Source of the DNA: Defluviicoccus sp. bin129
GTDB taxonomy: Bacteria; Pseudomonadota; Alphaproteobacteria; MPNO01
Direction: 5' to 3'
Length of the DNA: 64,000 bases
Assembly (NCBI GenBank): GCA_002239065.1
Contig: MPNO01000001.1
Location: 124,001-188,000 of the forward strand
Part shown: positions 42,195 through 50,673 of the stretch, piece by piece
Layout of the letters: each line of letters begins with the position of its first letter
Position numbering within the stretch: position 1 is the first letter of the stretch
Program-made: the position numbers and the translations under genes
The notes under the pieces: model-generated
Told to the model about the DNA's origin: nothing
Seen by the model: only the letters and a program-made list of their open reading frames with translations
Database searches by the model: none

Positions 42195-43691
42195 ATGAAG
42201 GCCGAGCTGCCGCGCCGCGCGGCGCTGCGCGCGCTCGCCGGGCTGCCGGCGCTGATGGCGGTGGGCGCCGCCGCCGGCCCCCGGGAGGATTTCGCCGCGG
42301 CGATCGCCCGCGACCCGCGGCTGATCGCCTTCGCGACCGCGCGGGCGGAGAGCCTGGCCGCGCCGCTCGAGACGGTGAGCGGCCGGCTCCCCGCCGGCCT
42401 CGCCGGCGTGCTGTGGCGCAACGGCCCGGCCGAGCACGAGCGTTTCGGCCGGCGCTACACGCACTGGTTCGATGGCGACGGCATGGTCCAGGCCTTCGCC
42501 TTCGAGGACGGCAGGGCGACCCACCGCGCGCGCATCCTGGACACCCCCAAGCGGCGCCGCGAGACCCGTGCCGGCAAGCGCATCCTGCCGGGGTTCGGAA
42601 CCCCGGGCCCGGCCGCGCTGCGCGGCCCGGACGACATGAACGTCGCCAACACCGCCATGCTCGCCCATGCCGGGCGGCTGATGGCCCTGTGGGAGGGCGG
42701 CTCGGCGCTCGCGGTCGATCCCGACACGCTCGCCGCCGGGGAATTCGTGGCCTGGCGCCCGGACCTCGCCGGCGTGCCGTTCTCCGCCCACCCCAAGGTC
42801 GAGCCGGACGGGACGCTGTGGAACATCGGCTTCGCGACCCGGCCACGCCCCGTCTTGCTGGTCTACCGCATCGACCGCGGCGGGCGTCGGGTCGAGGCCG
42901 CCCTGCTTCCCGATCTCGGGCCGCTGGGCATGGCGCATGATTTCGTCGTCACGGCCCGGCATCTGGTCGTGCTGCTGACCCCGTTCGTGATCGACGGGGC
43001 GTCGGGCCACGCCACCTTCCTCGACGCCCATTCCTGGCGGCCCGGGCTCGGCACCCGAGCCGTCGTCGTCGACAAGAACACGCTGAAACCGGTCCGGCGC
43101 CATGAGCTGCCGCCCGGTTTCCACTTCCACCACGGCAATGGCTGGGAAGAGCCGGACGGCACGATTCGGCTGGATCTGTGCCAGGCGCCCGACCCCGGCT
43201 TCGTGACGGGGGATTTCCGCGCCGTCATGCGGGGCGCCCGGGACTTCCCGTCGGCCCATCCCCGCTACCGGGTCGCCGTGCTGCACCCGGACGGCAGGGC
43301 CGCGATCGAGGACGGGGCGCCGGGCGTCGCCGAGTTTCCGCGCATCGACGAGCGCTACACGGGGCGTCGGCACCGCAGGCTGTTCACGCTCACCGGCGAC
43401 GGCGCCGCGGCCGGCTGGCCGCTGCGCGCGGCGGCCCGCCTCGATCCGGAAGCGGGCGCGGTGGACGCCTGGACCTATCCGCGGCACCAGATCCCGGAGG
43501 AGCATGTCTTCGTCGCCCGCGGCCCGGACGAAGGCGAGGGCTGGCTGATCGGGCCCTATATCGACACCCGCCGGCAGGCCGCCGGGCTCAACCTGTTCGA
43601 GGCCGGCCGCATCGCCGACGGGCCGCTGTGGCAGGGCATTCTCCCCTACCCGCTGCCCATGGCGCTGCACGGCATGTTCGCGGCGTCCTGA
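42195..43691 (+). CDS. Carotenoid oxygenase family protein
   Basis: A 498-residue member of the RPE65/carotenoid cleavage dioxygenase family, which oxidatively splits polyene or stilbene-type double bonds at a four-His iron centre. The histidines appear in FSAHPKV, MAHDF, GFHFHHGNGWEE and MALHGMF. GGGGGG precedes the ATG by about nine bases. The first 30 residues include two Arg and an Ala-rich stretch that could be a Tat-like or Sec export signal. It follows the DUF2141 gene by four bases and likely shares its transcript. Substrate (apocarotenoid, lignostilbene or other) cannot be told. Confidence 0.9.
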   Translation: MKAELPRRAALRALAGLPALMAVGAAAGPREDFAAAIARDPRLIAFATARAESLAAPLETVSGRLPAGLAGVLWRNGPAEHERFGRRYTHWFDGDGMVQAFAFEDGRATHRARILDTPKRRRETRAGKRILPGFGTPGPAALRGPDDMNVANTAMLAHAGRLMALWEGGSALAVDPDTLAAGEFVAWRPDLAGVPFSAHPKVEPDGTLWNIGFATRPRPVLLVYRIDRGGRRVEAALLPDLGPLGMAHDFVVTARHLVVLLTPFVIDGASGHATFLDAHSWRPGLGTRAVVVDKNTLKPVRRHELPPGFHFHHGNGWEEPDGTIRLDLCQAPDPGFVTGDFRAVMRGARDFPSAHPRYRVAVLHPDGRAAIEDGAPGVAEFPRIDERYTGRRHRRLFTLTGDGAAAGWPLRAAARLDPEAGAVDAWTYPRHQIPEEHVFVARGPDEGEGWLIGPYIDTRRQAAGLNLFEAGRIADGPLWQGILPYPLPMALHGMFAAS

Positions 43692-43750
43692 ACCGGTCGG
43701 ACGCGGCTTCCTAAAACCTCAATAAGTGGCATTATGTTCCCGACCGTGAA

Positions 43751-43770
43751 GCGGGGCTGCGACGCCCCGC
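43751..43770 (+). other. Hairpin upstream of the branched-chain SBP gene
   Basis: A perfect seven-base-pair stem GCGGGGC/GCCCCGC with loop TGCGAC lies in the 155-base gap, after an AT-rich stretch at 43709-43738 that may hold the promoter. It could end the carotenoid oxygenase transcript or sit in the leader of the SBP mRNA. No T-run. Confidence 0.4.
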
Positions 43771-43846
43771 CGCCGGCCGATCATTGGGGCCGGCGCTCGG
43801 AGCATTTGCAACTGGTTGGGAAGACAAATTCGCAGGGAGACCGGAG

Positions 43847-45028
43847 ATGAAACGTTTACTCGTCGCTTCGGCGGCAGCGGCGCTGATGGCGTCGGCGGCG
43901 CATGCAGACATGAAGGTCGGCGTGCTGATGGGCTTTACCGGACCGATCGAATCGCTCACCCCCAACATCGCGGCCGCCGCGGAACTCGCGATGAAGGAAG
44001 CGAGCGATTCGGGCCTGTTCCTGGGCGGCAAGAAGGTGGTCCCGGTGCGCGGCGATTCGACCTGCGTCGACGCCGCGGCGGCGCAGGCGGCGGCCGAGCG
44101 CCTGATCACCTCCGACGGGGTGGCCGCCATCATGGGCGCGGACTGCTCGGGCGTCAGCATCGCGGTGGCCAACAACGTGGCCGTACCCAACGGCGTGGTC
44201 ATGGTTTCGCCGACCGCCACCTCGCCGGCGATCACCACGCTCAAGGACAAGGGCTATTTCTTCCGCACCGCGCCTTCCGATGCGCGCCAGGGCGAGGTGC
44301 TGGCCCAGGTGGCCAAGGCGCGCGGCATCAAGGAGATCGCCGTCACCTACACCAACAACGACTACGGCAAGGGTCTGTCGAACTCGTTCTCCAACGCCTT
44401 CAAGGCGGCCGGCGGCAAGGTCGCCCTGTCCGCGGCGCATGAGGACGGCAAGGCCGATTACGCGGCCGAGGTCGGCGCCCTGGCCGCGTCGGGGGCGGAG
44501 CATCTGGCGGTGTTCGGCTATGTCGACAAGGGCGGCAAGGGGATCATCCAGGCCTCGCTCGACGCCGGGGCGTTCGACAGGTTCATCCTGGCCGACGGCA
44601 TGGTGGGCGACTCCCTGATCGAGGCGATCGGCAAGGCGCTGAACGGTTCCGTCGCCACCGCGCCCGGCTCGGATTCCCCGAACGCCAAGAAGTTCCAGGA
44701 TGCCGCCATGAAGGCCGGCGTAAAGGGCGAGTCCCCGTTCGCCGCGGAAGGCTATGACGCGGCGGCGCTGATCGTCCTCGCCGCGCAGGCGGCGGGTTCG
44801 ACGGACCGCGCGGCGATCCGGTCGAAGGTCCTCGAAGTCGCCAACGCGCCGGGCGAGAAGATCGGCCCGGGCGAGCTCGCCAAGGGCCTGAAGCTGCTCG
44901 CCGACGGCAAGGCGGTCGACTACCAGGGGGCGACCGATGTCGCGCTGGACGACGCCGGCGACGCGTCGGGCAGCTACAAGGAGTACGAGGTCAAAGACGG
45001 CAAGTTCGCCACCGTCAAGATCCACTGA
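43847..45028 (+). CDS. Branched-chain amino acid ABC transporter, substrate-binding protein
   Basis: A 393-residue periplasmic binding protein of the LivK/Leu-Ile-Val family. The signal peptide is MKRLLVASAAAALMASAAHA, cleaved after AHA, and the mature part opens DMKVGVLMGFTGPIESL. GGAG precedes the ATG at 43847; in-frame codons upstream are not used. It heads a complete five-gene importer. The family also binds amides, urea and aromatic acids, so the ligand may be other than leucine. Confidence 0.93.
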   Translation: MKRLLVASAAAALMASAAHADMKVGVLMGFTGPIESLTPNIAAAAELAMKEASDSGLFLGGKKVVPVRGDSTCVDAAAAQAAAERLITSDGVAAIMGADCSGVSIAVANNVAVPNGVVMVSPTATSPAITTLKDKGYFFRTAPSDARQGEVLAQVAKARGIKEIAVTYTNNDYGKGLSNSFSNAFKAAGGKVALSAAHEDGKADYAAEVGALAASGAEHLAVFGYVDKGGKGIIQASLDAGAFDRFILADGMVGDSLIEAIGKALNGSVATAPGSDSPNAKKFQDAAMKAGVKGESPFAAEGYDAAALIVLAAQAAGSTDRAAIRSKVLEVANAPGEKIGPGELAKGLKLLADGKAVDYQGATDVALDDAGDASGSYKEYEVKDGKFATVKIH

Positions 45029-45043
45029 CCCGACGGTCGGGAG

Positions 45044-45082
45044 GGGGTAGCGTCCGGGCGGGCTCCGCCGGGCCGCTACCCC
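45044..45082 (+). other. Strong hairpin between the SBP gene and the ATPase genes
   Basis: GGGGTAGCG (45044-45052) pairs with CGCTACCCC (45074-45082); inside it GGCGG and CCGCC pair again, giving a long near-continuous stem. No T-run follows. In ABC operons such structures often protect the 5' SBP message and lower downstream expression, which suits an SBP needed in excess. Confidence 0.55.
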
Positions 45083-45094
45083 GGGCGTCCCCGC

Positions 45095-45868
45095 ATGATC
45101 CGCGTGGTCGACCTGCACAAGCATTTCGGCGGTGTGCGGGCCGTCGACGGCGCCAGCCTGGAAATCGAGCAGGGCGCGATCACCGGGCTGATCGGACCCA
45201 ACGGCGCCGGCAAGACCACCCTGTTCAACGTCGTCGCGGGGGTGTACCCGCCGACCTCCGGGCGGGTCTATCTGGGCGACGAGGACGTCACCGGGATGCG
45301 GCCCCACCGTCTGTTCGACCGGGGGCTGGCCCGGACCTTCCAGATCGCGCACGAATTCGCCACCCTGACGGTGGTCGAGAACCTGATGGCGTCGGTCGGC
45401 GAGCAGACCGGCGAAAGCCTGACCGGCGCCTGGCTGCGGCCCGGCCGGGTGCGCGCCGAGGAAGCGCGGATCCGGCGCCGCGCGGAAGAGGTGATCGAGT
45501 TCCTCGATCTCGGCGAGGTCGCGGGCAAGCCCGCCGGCGAGCTCTCGGGGGGCCAGAAGAAGCTGGTCGAGCTCGCCCGGGTGATGATGACCGGCGCCAG
45601 GGTGGTGCTGCTCGACGAGATCGGCGCGGGCGTCAACCGCACGCTGCTGCGCTCGATCGCCGGCGCTATCCTCAGGCTCAATATCGAGCGCGGCTACACC
45701 TTCTGCATGATCGAGCACGACATGGACCTGGTCTCGCTGCTCTGCGATCCGGTCATCGTGATGACCGAAGGCAGGGTGCTCACCCAGGGCCCCGCCCCGG
45801 ACGTGCAGGCCGACGAGCGGGTGATCGAAGCCTATCTCGGCACCCGCTCGAGGAGCGCCCCTTCATGA
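45095..45868 (+). CDS. livG: Branched-chain amino acid ABC transporter, ATP-binding protein LivG
   Basis: A 257-residue ATPase with Walker A GPNGAGKTT, the signature LSGGQKK and Walker B VVLLDEIGAG, and the LivG-type region RTFQIAHEFATLTVVENL. It powers import through LivHM. ATG at 45095, 66 bases after the SBP stop and beyond the hairpin. Its end overlaps livF by ATGA. Confidence 0.93.
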   Translation: MIRVVDLHKHFGGVRAVDGASLEIEQGAITGLIGPNGAGKTTLFNVVAGVYPPTSGRVYLGDEDVTGMRPHRLFDRGLARTFQIAHEFATLTVVENLMASVGEQTGESLTGAWLRPGRVRAEEARIRRRAEEVIEFLDLGEVAGKPAGELSGGQKKLVELARVMMTGARVVLLDEIGAGVNRTLLRSIAGAILRLNIERGYTFCMIEHDMDLVSLLCDPVIVMTEGRVLTQGPAPDVQADERVIEAYLGTRSRSAPS

Positions 45869-46569
45869 GCTATCTCGCCGGCGAGGACATGCATGGCGGG
45901 TATGGCGGGGCCGACATATTGCGCGGCTGCTCGGTCTCGGTGGCGAGGGGCGAGATCGTCGTCATCGTGGGCCCCAACGGGGCCGGCAAGTCGACCGCCA
46001 TGAAGGCGCTGTTCGGCATGGTGCGGCTGCGCCGGGGCGAGGTGCGCCTCGACGGCGATCCGATCGGCCGGCTGACCCCGCAGGACCGGGTCAAGCGGGG
46101 CATGGCCTTCGTGCCGCAGACCGGCAACATATTCGCGACGCTCTCGGTTCGCGAAAATCTCGAAATGGGCGCCTTCCTGCGGCGCGACGACATTTCGGAC
46201 AGCATCGAGCGCGTCTTCGACCTGTTCCCGGTGCTCGGGGAGAAGCACCGCCAGCTCGCCGGCGAGCTGTCCGGCGGCCAGCGCCAGCAGGTGGCGATCG
46301 CGCGCGCGCTGATGACCCGGCCGGACGTGCTGATGCTCGACGAGCCCACCGCCGGGGTGTCGCCGATCGTGATGGACGAGCTGTTCGACCGCATCCTCGA
46401 AATCCGCCGCGCCGGGATCGCCATCCTGATGGTCGAGCAGAACGCCCGTCAGGCGCTCGCCATCGCGGATCGCGGCTTCGTGCTGGTGACCGGGAAGAAC
46501 CGCTACACCGACAGCGGACAGGCGCTTCTGGCCAACCCGGAAGTCCGGCGCTCCTTCCTCGGCGGGTGA
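45865..46569 (+). CDS. livF: Branched-chain amino acid ABC transporter, ATP-binding protein LivF
   Basis: A 234-residue ATPase, the usual LivF size. Walker A is GPNGAGKST, the signature LSGGQRQQ and Walker B VLMLDEPTAGVSP. It follows livG with an ATGA overlap and precedes livH by six bases. LivG and LivF form the heterodimeric motor of the importer. Confidence 0.93.
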   Translation: MSYLAGEDMHGGYGGADILRGCSVSVARGEIVVIVGPNGAGKSTAMKALFGMVRLRRGEVRLDGDPIGRLTPQDRVKRGMAFVPQTGNIFATLSVRENLEMGAFLRRDDISDSIERVFDLFPVLGEKHRQLAGELSGGQRQQVAIARALMTRPDVLMLDEPTAGVSPIVMDELFDRILEIRRAGIAILMVEQNARQALAIADRGFVLVTGKNRYTDSGQALLANPEVRRSFLGG

Positions 46570-46575
46570 GCGGCG

Positions 46576-47592
46576 ATGCCGGTCGACCTCGTCAACGCGC
46601 TGGTCCTGCTGGCGAACTTCGTCGTCGTGCCGGCCATCGCCTACGGCTCGCAGCTCGCCTTGGGCGCGCTCGGGATCACCCTGGTCTACGGCATCCTCCG
46701 CTTCGCCAATTTCTCCCACGGCGACCTGATGGCGTTCGGCACCATGGCGACGATCCTCGCCACCTGGCAGTTGCAGGGCTGGGGGATCGGCCTCGGCGTT
46801 CTGCCGACGGCGATGCTCGCTTTGCCGGCCGGCATCGTGGCGGCGGTGCTCGCCGCGCTCGCGGCCGACCGCACGGTGTTCCGCTTCTACCGGATCAGGC
46901 GCAGCTCGCCCATGGTGCTGTCGATCGCCTCGGTGGGGGTGATGTTCGTGCTCAACGGCCTGGTGCGGGTGATCATCGGCCCCGACGACCGGTCGTTCGC
47001 CGACGGCACGCGCTATCTGCTGAATGCGCGCCAGTTCAAGGAGGCGACCGGGCTCGCCGAGGGGCTGACGGTGCGCACCTCCCAGCTGCTCACCCTCGCG
47101 GTGGCGGTGGTCGCGGTGGCGGCGCTGTTCTGGTTCCTGCGCCGCACCCGGGCGGGCAAGGCGATGCGCGCCTATTCGGACAACGAGGACCTCGCGCTGC
47201 TGTCGGGCGTCGAGCCCGGCCGGGTGGTGCTGACCACCTGGGTCATCGCGGCCTCGCTGGCGGCCGTCGCCGGCTCGCTCTACGGGCTCGACAAGAGCTT
47301 CCAGCCCTTCACCTACATGCAGCTCCTGCTGCCCATGTTCGCCGCCGCGATCGTCGGCGGAATCGGCCAGCCGCACGGCGCCATCGCGGGCGGGTTCCTG
47401 GTCGCGTTCTCGGAAATCGCGCTGACCTACCCCTACCGCAAGTTCCTGCGCTATTTGCTGCCCGAGGACATGCAGCCGGACGGGCTGATGCAGCTGCTGT
47501 CGACCGACTACAAGCTCTCGGTGTCCTTCGTCATCCTGGTCGTGGTGCTGCTGTGGCGGCCGACCGGGCTGTTCCGCGGGCGGGTGCTGTGA
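46576..47592 (+). CDS. livH: Branched-chain amino acid ABC transporter, permease LivH
   Basis: A 338-residue inner-membrane protein with eight or so helices, beginning GSQLALGALGITLVYGILRFANFSHGDLMAFG, the classic LivH opening. A helix-rich middle and MFAAAIVGGIGQPHGAIAGG near the end agree with the family. It is slightly longer than Escherichia coli LivH (308). The last base of its end overlaps the livM GTG (GTGA). Confidence 0.93.
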   Translation: MPVDLVNALVLLANFVVVPAIAYGSQLALGALGITLVYGILRFANFSHGDLMAFGTMATILATWQLQGWGIGLGVLPTAMLALPAGIVAAVLAALAADRTVFRFYRIRRSSPMVLSIASVGVMFVLNGLVRVIIGPDDRSFADGTRYLLNARQFKEATGLAEGLTVRTSQLLTLAVAVVAVAALFWFLRRTRAGKAMRAYSDNEDLALLSGVEPGRVVLTTWVIAASLAAVAGSLYGLDKSFQPFTYMQLLLPMFAAAIVGGIGQPHGAIAGGFLVAFSEIALTYPYRKFLRYLLPEDMQPDGLMQLLSTDYKLSVSFVILVVVLLWRPTGLFRGRVL

Positions 47593-48947
47593 ACCTGCGG
47601 GCGCTGGCCGGCTTCGCCGCGATCGCCGCGGCGCTCGCCGCCGTCGGCTTCGGCCAGTCCTGGTCGGTCAGCCTGGCGGTGCTCAATCTCTGCCTGATCT
47701 CGGCGGTGATGGCGCTCGGCGTCAACATCCAGTGGGGCTATGCCGGGCTGTTCAATGTCGGGACGATGGCCTTCGCCGGGCTCGGCGGGCTCGCGGCGGT
47801 GCTGGTCTCGCAGCCGCCGGTGCACGCCGCCGCCGCCGCGGGCGGGGCGGATCTGCTGCTCGCCGGCGCCGCCGCGTGCCTCACCGCCGGGCTGGTCTGG
47901 CTGGTCGTCCGCAGGGTGCCGCGCGGCAGGCTGCGCACCGCCTGCGTCGCCGTCACCGCGGTGGCGGGGTATTTCGTCATCGCCGCCTTCTTCGACCCCG
48001 CGATCGAGGCGATCGAGGCGGTCGACCCGTCGACCAGCGGATATCTCGGCGGGCTCGGCCTGCCGATCGTGCTCTCCTGGGCGGCCGGCGGGCTGTTCGC
48101 GGCGGGCGCGGCCTGGGTGATCGGCCGCGTCGCGCTCGGCCTGCGCGCGGACTACTTCGCGATCGCCACGCTGGGCATTTCCGAGATCGTCATCGCCGTG
48201 CTGAAGAACGAGGACTGGCTCGCCCGCGGCGTGAAGAACGTGACCGGGCTGGACCGGCCGGTGCCCTACGAGATCGACCTCCAGCAGGCCGGCTGGTTCG
48301 CCGACATGGTGGGCTCGCTCAACGCGGGCGCGCTCGCCGCCGCGTCGGAGGCCGACCGCGCATTGCTGCTGCGCGACCTGGTGATCGAGGCGTCCGGCAT
48401 CTTCGTCAAGCTGTGCTACGCCGGGCTGTTCGCCGCCGTCCTTCTGGCCCTGCTGGTGCTCAGCGAACGCGCGCTGCGCTCGCCCTGGGGGCGCATGATG
48501 CGGGCGATCCGGGACAACGAGATTGCGGCCGAGGCGCTCGGCAAGAACGTCTATGCCCGCCACATGCAGGTCTTCGTGCTGGGCTCGGCGGTGGTCGGCG
48601 TGGCGGGCGCGATGCTGGTCACGCTGGACGGGCAGTTCACCCCCAACGCCTACCACCCGATGCGCTTCACCTTCCTGATCTGGGTGATGGTGATCGTCGG
48701 CGGCTCGGGCAACAATCTCGGCGCCGTGCTCGGCGGCTTCATCGTGTGGCTGAGCTGGATCGAGGCCGAGCCGCTGGCGCTCTGGACGATCGACGCCCTG
48801 ACTGCGGCGATGGCGCACGACGATCCACTGCGCATCCATCTGGTCGAGGCGGCGGCGCATGTGCGGCCCATCCTGATGGGGCTGATCCTGCTGCTGGTGA
48901 TGCGCTTCAGCCCGCGCGGCGTGATCCCGGAGACGGTGCGGCGCTGA
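47589..48947 (+). CDS. livM: Branched-chain amino acid ABC transporter, permease LivM
   Basis: A 452-residue permease starting with GTG at 47589. Family marks: MALGVNIQWGYAGLFNVG, DYFAIATLGISEIVIAVLKNEDW and SPWGRMMRAIRDNEIAAEALGKNV. A 70-residue stretch near residues 75-150 (VVRRVPRGRLRTACVAVT and an acidic segment) is longer than in most LivM, as in many alphaproteobacterial versions. It completes the importer and is convergent with the 5'-nucleotidase, six bases away. Confidence 0.92.
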   Translation: MNLRALAGFAAIAAALAAVGFGQSWSVSLAVLNLCLISAVMALGVNIQWGYAGLFNVGTMAFAGLGGLAAVLVSQPPVHAAAAAGGADLLLAGAAACLTAGLVWLVVRRVPRGRLRTACVAVTAVAGYFVIAAFFDPAIEAIEAVDPSTSGYLGGLGLPIVLSWAAGGLFAAGAAWVIGRVALGLRADYFAIATLGISEIVIAVLKNEDWLARGVKNVTGLDRPVPYEIDLQQAGWFADMVGSLNAGALAAASEADRALLLRDLVIEASGIFVKLCYAGLFAAVLLALLVLSERALRSPWGRMMRAIRDNEIAAEALGKNVYARHMQVFVLGSAVVGVAGAMLVTLDGQFTPNAYHPMRFTFLIWVMVIVGGSGNNLGAVLGGFIVWLSWIEAEPLALWTIDALTAAMAHDDPLRIHLVEAAAHVRPILMGLILLLVMRFSPRGVIPETVRR

Positions 48948-48953
48948 GGACCC

Positions 48954-50517
48954 TCACTCCTGCCGCACGATCCGCCCCTCGACCGCCGGCGCGACCGTGC
49001 CGGATGCGGCGATGCGCTCGATCACCTGACCCGCCGCGAGCCCGCCCGAGCGGGCGTCGATCAGGATTTCGCCGGCGCGGAACACGCCATACCCGTCGCC
49101 GCCTTGCGCGAGGAAGTCGACGGTGGCCAGCGTGTAGCTCCTGCGCGGGTCGAGCGGCTCCCCCCCGCCCCTGACCCCGGCGGCGCGGCAGCCGGCGGGG
49201 CGCGGGGGGGGGCCGGCGGGGGCGGGGGCCGGCGGGCCGGCGCGGATCGTAGGCGAAGGCGATGCCCGAGACCTGCGGAAACCGGCCGGCGGCGTGCTCG
49301 ACCTGGCTCACGCCGTTCTCCAGCGCCTCCATCAGCTGCGCGCCGGTCAGGCGGAGCTTCACCGTCCTGTTGCCGAAGGGGAGCTCGCTCAGCACCAGCT
49401 TGCGGGTGATCGCGGTGCCGGCGGGATAGGCGGTGTCGCCCCTTACCCCGCCGCCATTGATGAGCGCGACGTCGCTCCCCGTCGCCGCCCGCATCGCGTC
49501 GGCCACCAGGTTGCCGAAGGCGGTCTCGCCCGCGCGCACCGCGACCCGCCCGGTATCGAGCGCCGTCCGGGTCTCGCCGATGACGGCGCCGAGGTCCCGG
49601 TCGAGCCGGGCCCGGTAGCCCGCGACCGTGGCGGCGACCGCCGCGTCGCCCGCGAGCCCGGCGGTGGACCGCAGGCGCCAGCTCGGGGTCCACATGGTGA
49701 CGGAGGCGCCCCGGCGGTCCTTCCGCCGCTCGATCCGGAGGTCGAGCACCGCGACGTGATTGCCCTGCGAGCCCGCCTTCATCACCGCCTGCCTGCCGTC
49801 ATAGCGGGCGAGCAGCAGGTGATCGTGGCCGCCGAGCAGGATGTCGATCTCCGGCGCCGCGGCGAGCGTCGCCAGGTCGCCGGCGAGATGGTCGTGGGTG
49901 AGCGCGACGACCAGGTCGGCGCCGGCCTTCCAGAGCTCCTTCGCCAACGCGGCACCGGTCGCGGCCACCGGCGCGAAGGCCACGTCTTCGCCGGGCTTGG
50001 AGATCTCGGGCGTGTCGGCGGTGACCAGCCCGAGGAACCCGATGCGGTAGCCGCCCCGGTCCAGCATCGCCGTGGCGCGGGCTTCGGGAAGTCCGCCACC
50101 CTTGTAGCGGACATTGCCGGCGAGCCAGGTCATGCGCGATTCCGACAGCCGCCGGCGCAGCACGTCGGCGCCGAAATCGAACTCGTGGTTGCCGACGACG
50201 CCGATGTCGAACCCGGCGGCGTCGGCGAGCGCGATCATGTGCGCCCCCCTGTCGATGCCGGACATCAGCGAGGGCGAGATCATGTCGCCGCCGAAGGTGA
50301 CGATCGCGTGCCCGCCCTGGGCCTCGGCCCGGGCGCGCTCCTCGGCCACGACGGCGGCGATCCGCGCCGCCCCGCCCGCCCCCTTGTCGCCGTCCATCCG
50401 GTCCCAGTCGTTGACATGGACGATGGTGAGGGAGAGGGGCTCGGCGGCGGCGGGGAGAGGCGCCAGGGCGATCGCCGCCGCCAGCGCGAAGGCGTTCAGG
50501 ATGCGGACCATGGGCAT
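48954..50517 (-). pseudogene. 5'-nucleotidase/UshA-like secreted phosphatase, frameshifted in a G/C-rich tract
   Basis: Reading left from ATG 50515-50517: a signal peptide (NAFALAAAIALAPLPAAAE), then the metallophosphatase motifs FGGDMIS, VGNHEFDFG, THDHLAGD and GGHDH, and the C-terminal nucleotide-binding domain with INGGGVRGD and LSELPFGNR. The frame is lost at about 49160-49240 within a low-complexity G/C stretch. The expected end (SYTLATVDFLAQGGDGYGV ... VEGRIVRQE) continues in another frame to a stop at 48954-48956. Total length, 1564 bases, is not a multiple of three. Everything else is conserved, so an error in the tract is the simplest reading. The intact enzyme would hydrolyse extracellular nucleotides in the periplasm. 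Confidence 0.8.
49155..49245. repeat. Impure G/C homopolymer region inside the nucleotidase gene
   Basis: Runs of 7 C and 9 G within an almost pure G/C stretch, at the exact place where the reading frame of the nucleotidase changes. It matches the tract in the DUF2141 gene in kind. Confidence 0.7.
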
Positions 50518-50617
50518 GCGTTTCCCCGGTTTCGGCAGAAGGATCGCGGGACGGTCGGCGGACCAGCCTAAGCCGGATCGACCCCGGACGGAACCGCGCG
50601 GGCGGGGGCGGCGCGCG

Positions 50618-50646
50618 TTGACTTCCCGGTTGGCCGTCCCGACACT
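50618..50646 (+). promoter_or_regulatory. Candidate promoter of the peptide-type ABC operon
   Basis: TTGACT at 50618-50623 and GACACT at 50641-50646 with 17-base spacing stand about 28 bases before the SBP ATG, in the 156-base divergent region. The -35 is good, the -10 modest. Confidence 0.45.
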
Positions 50647-50673
50647 CTGGTCACTCGACCGAAGGACACCGCC

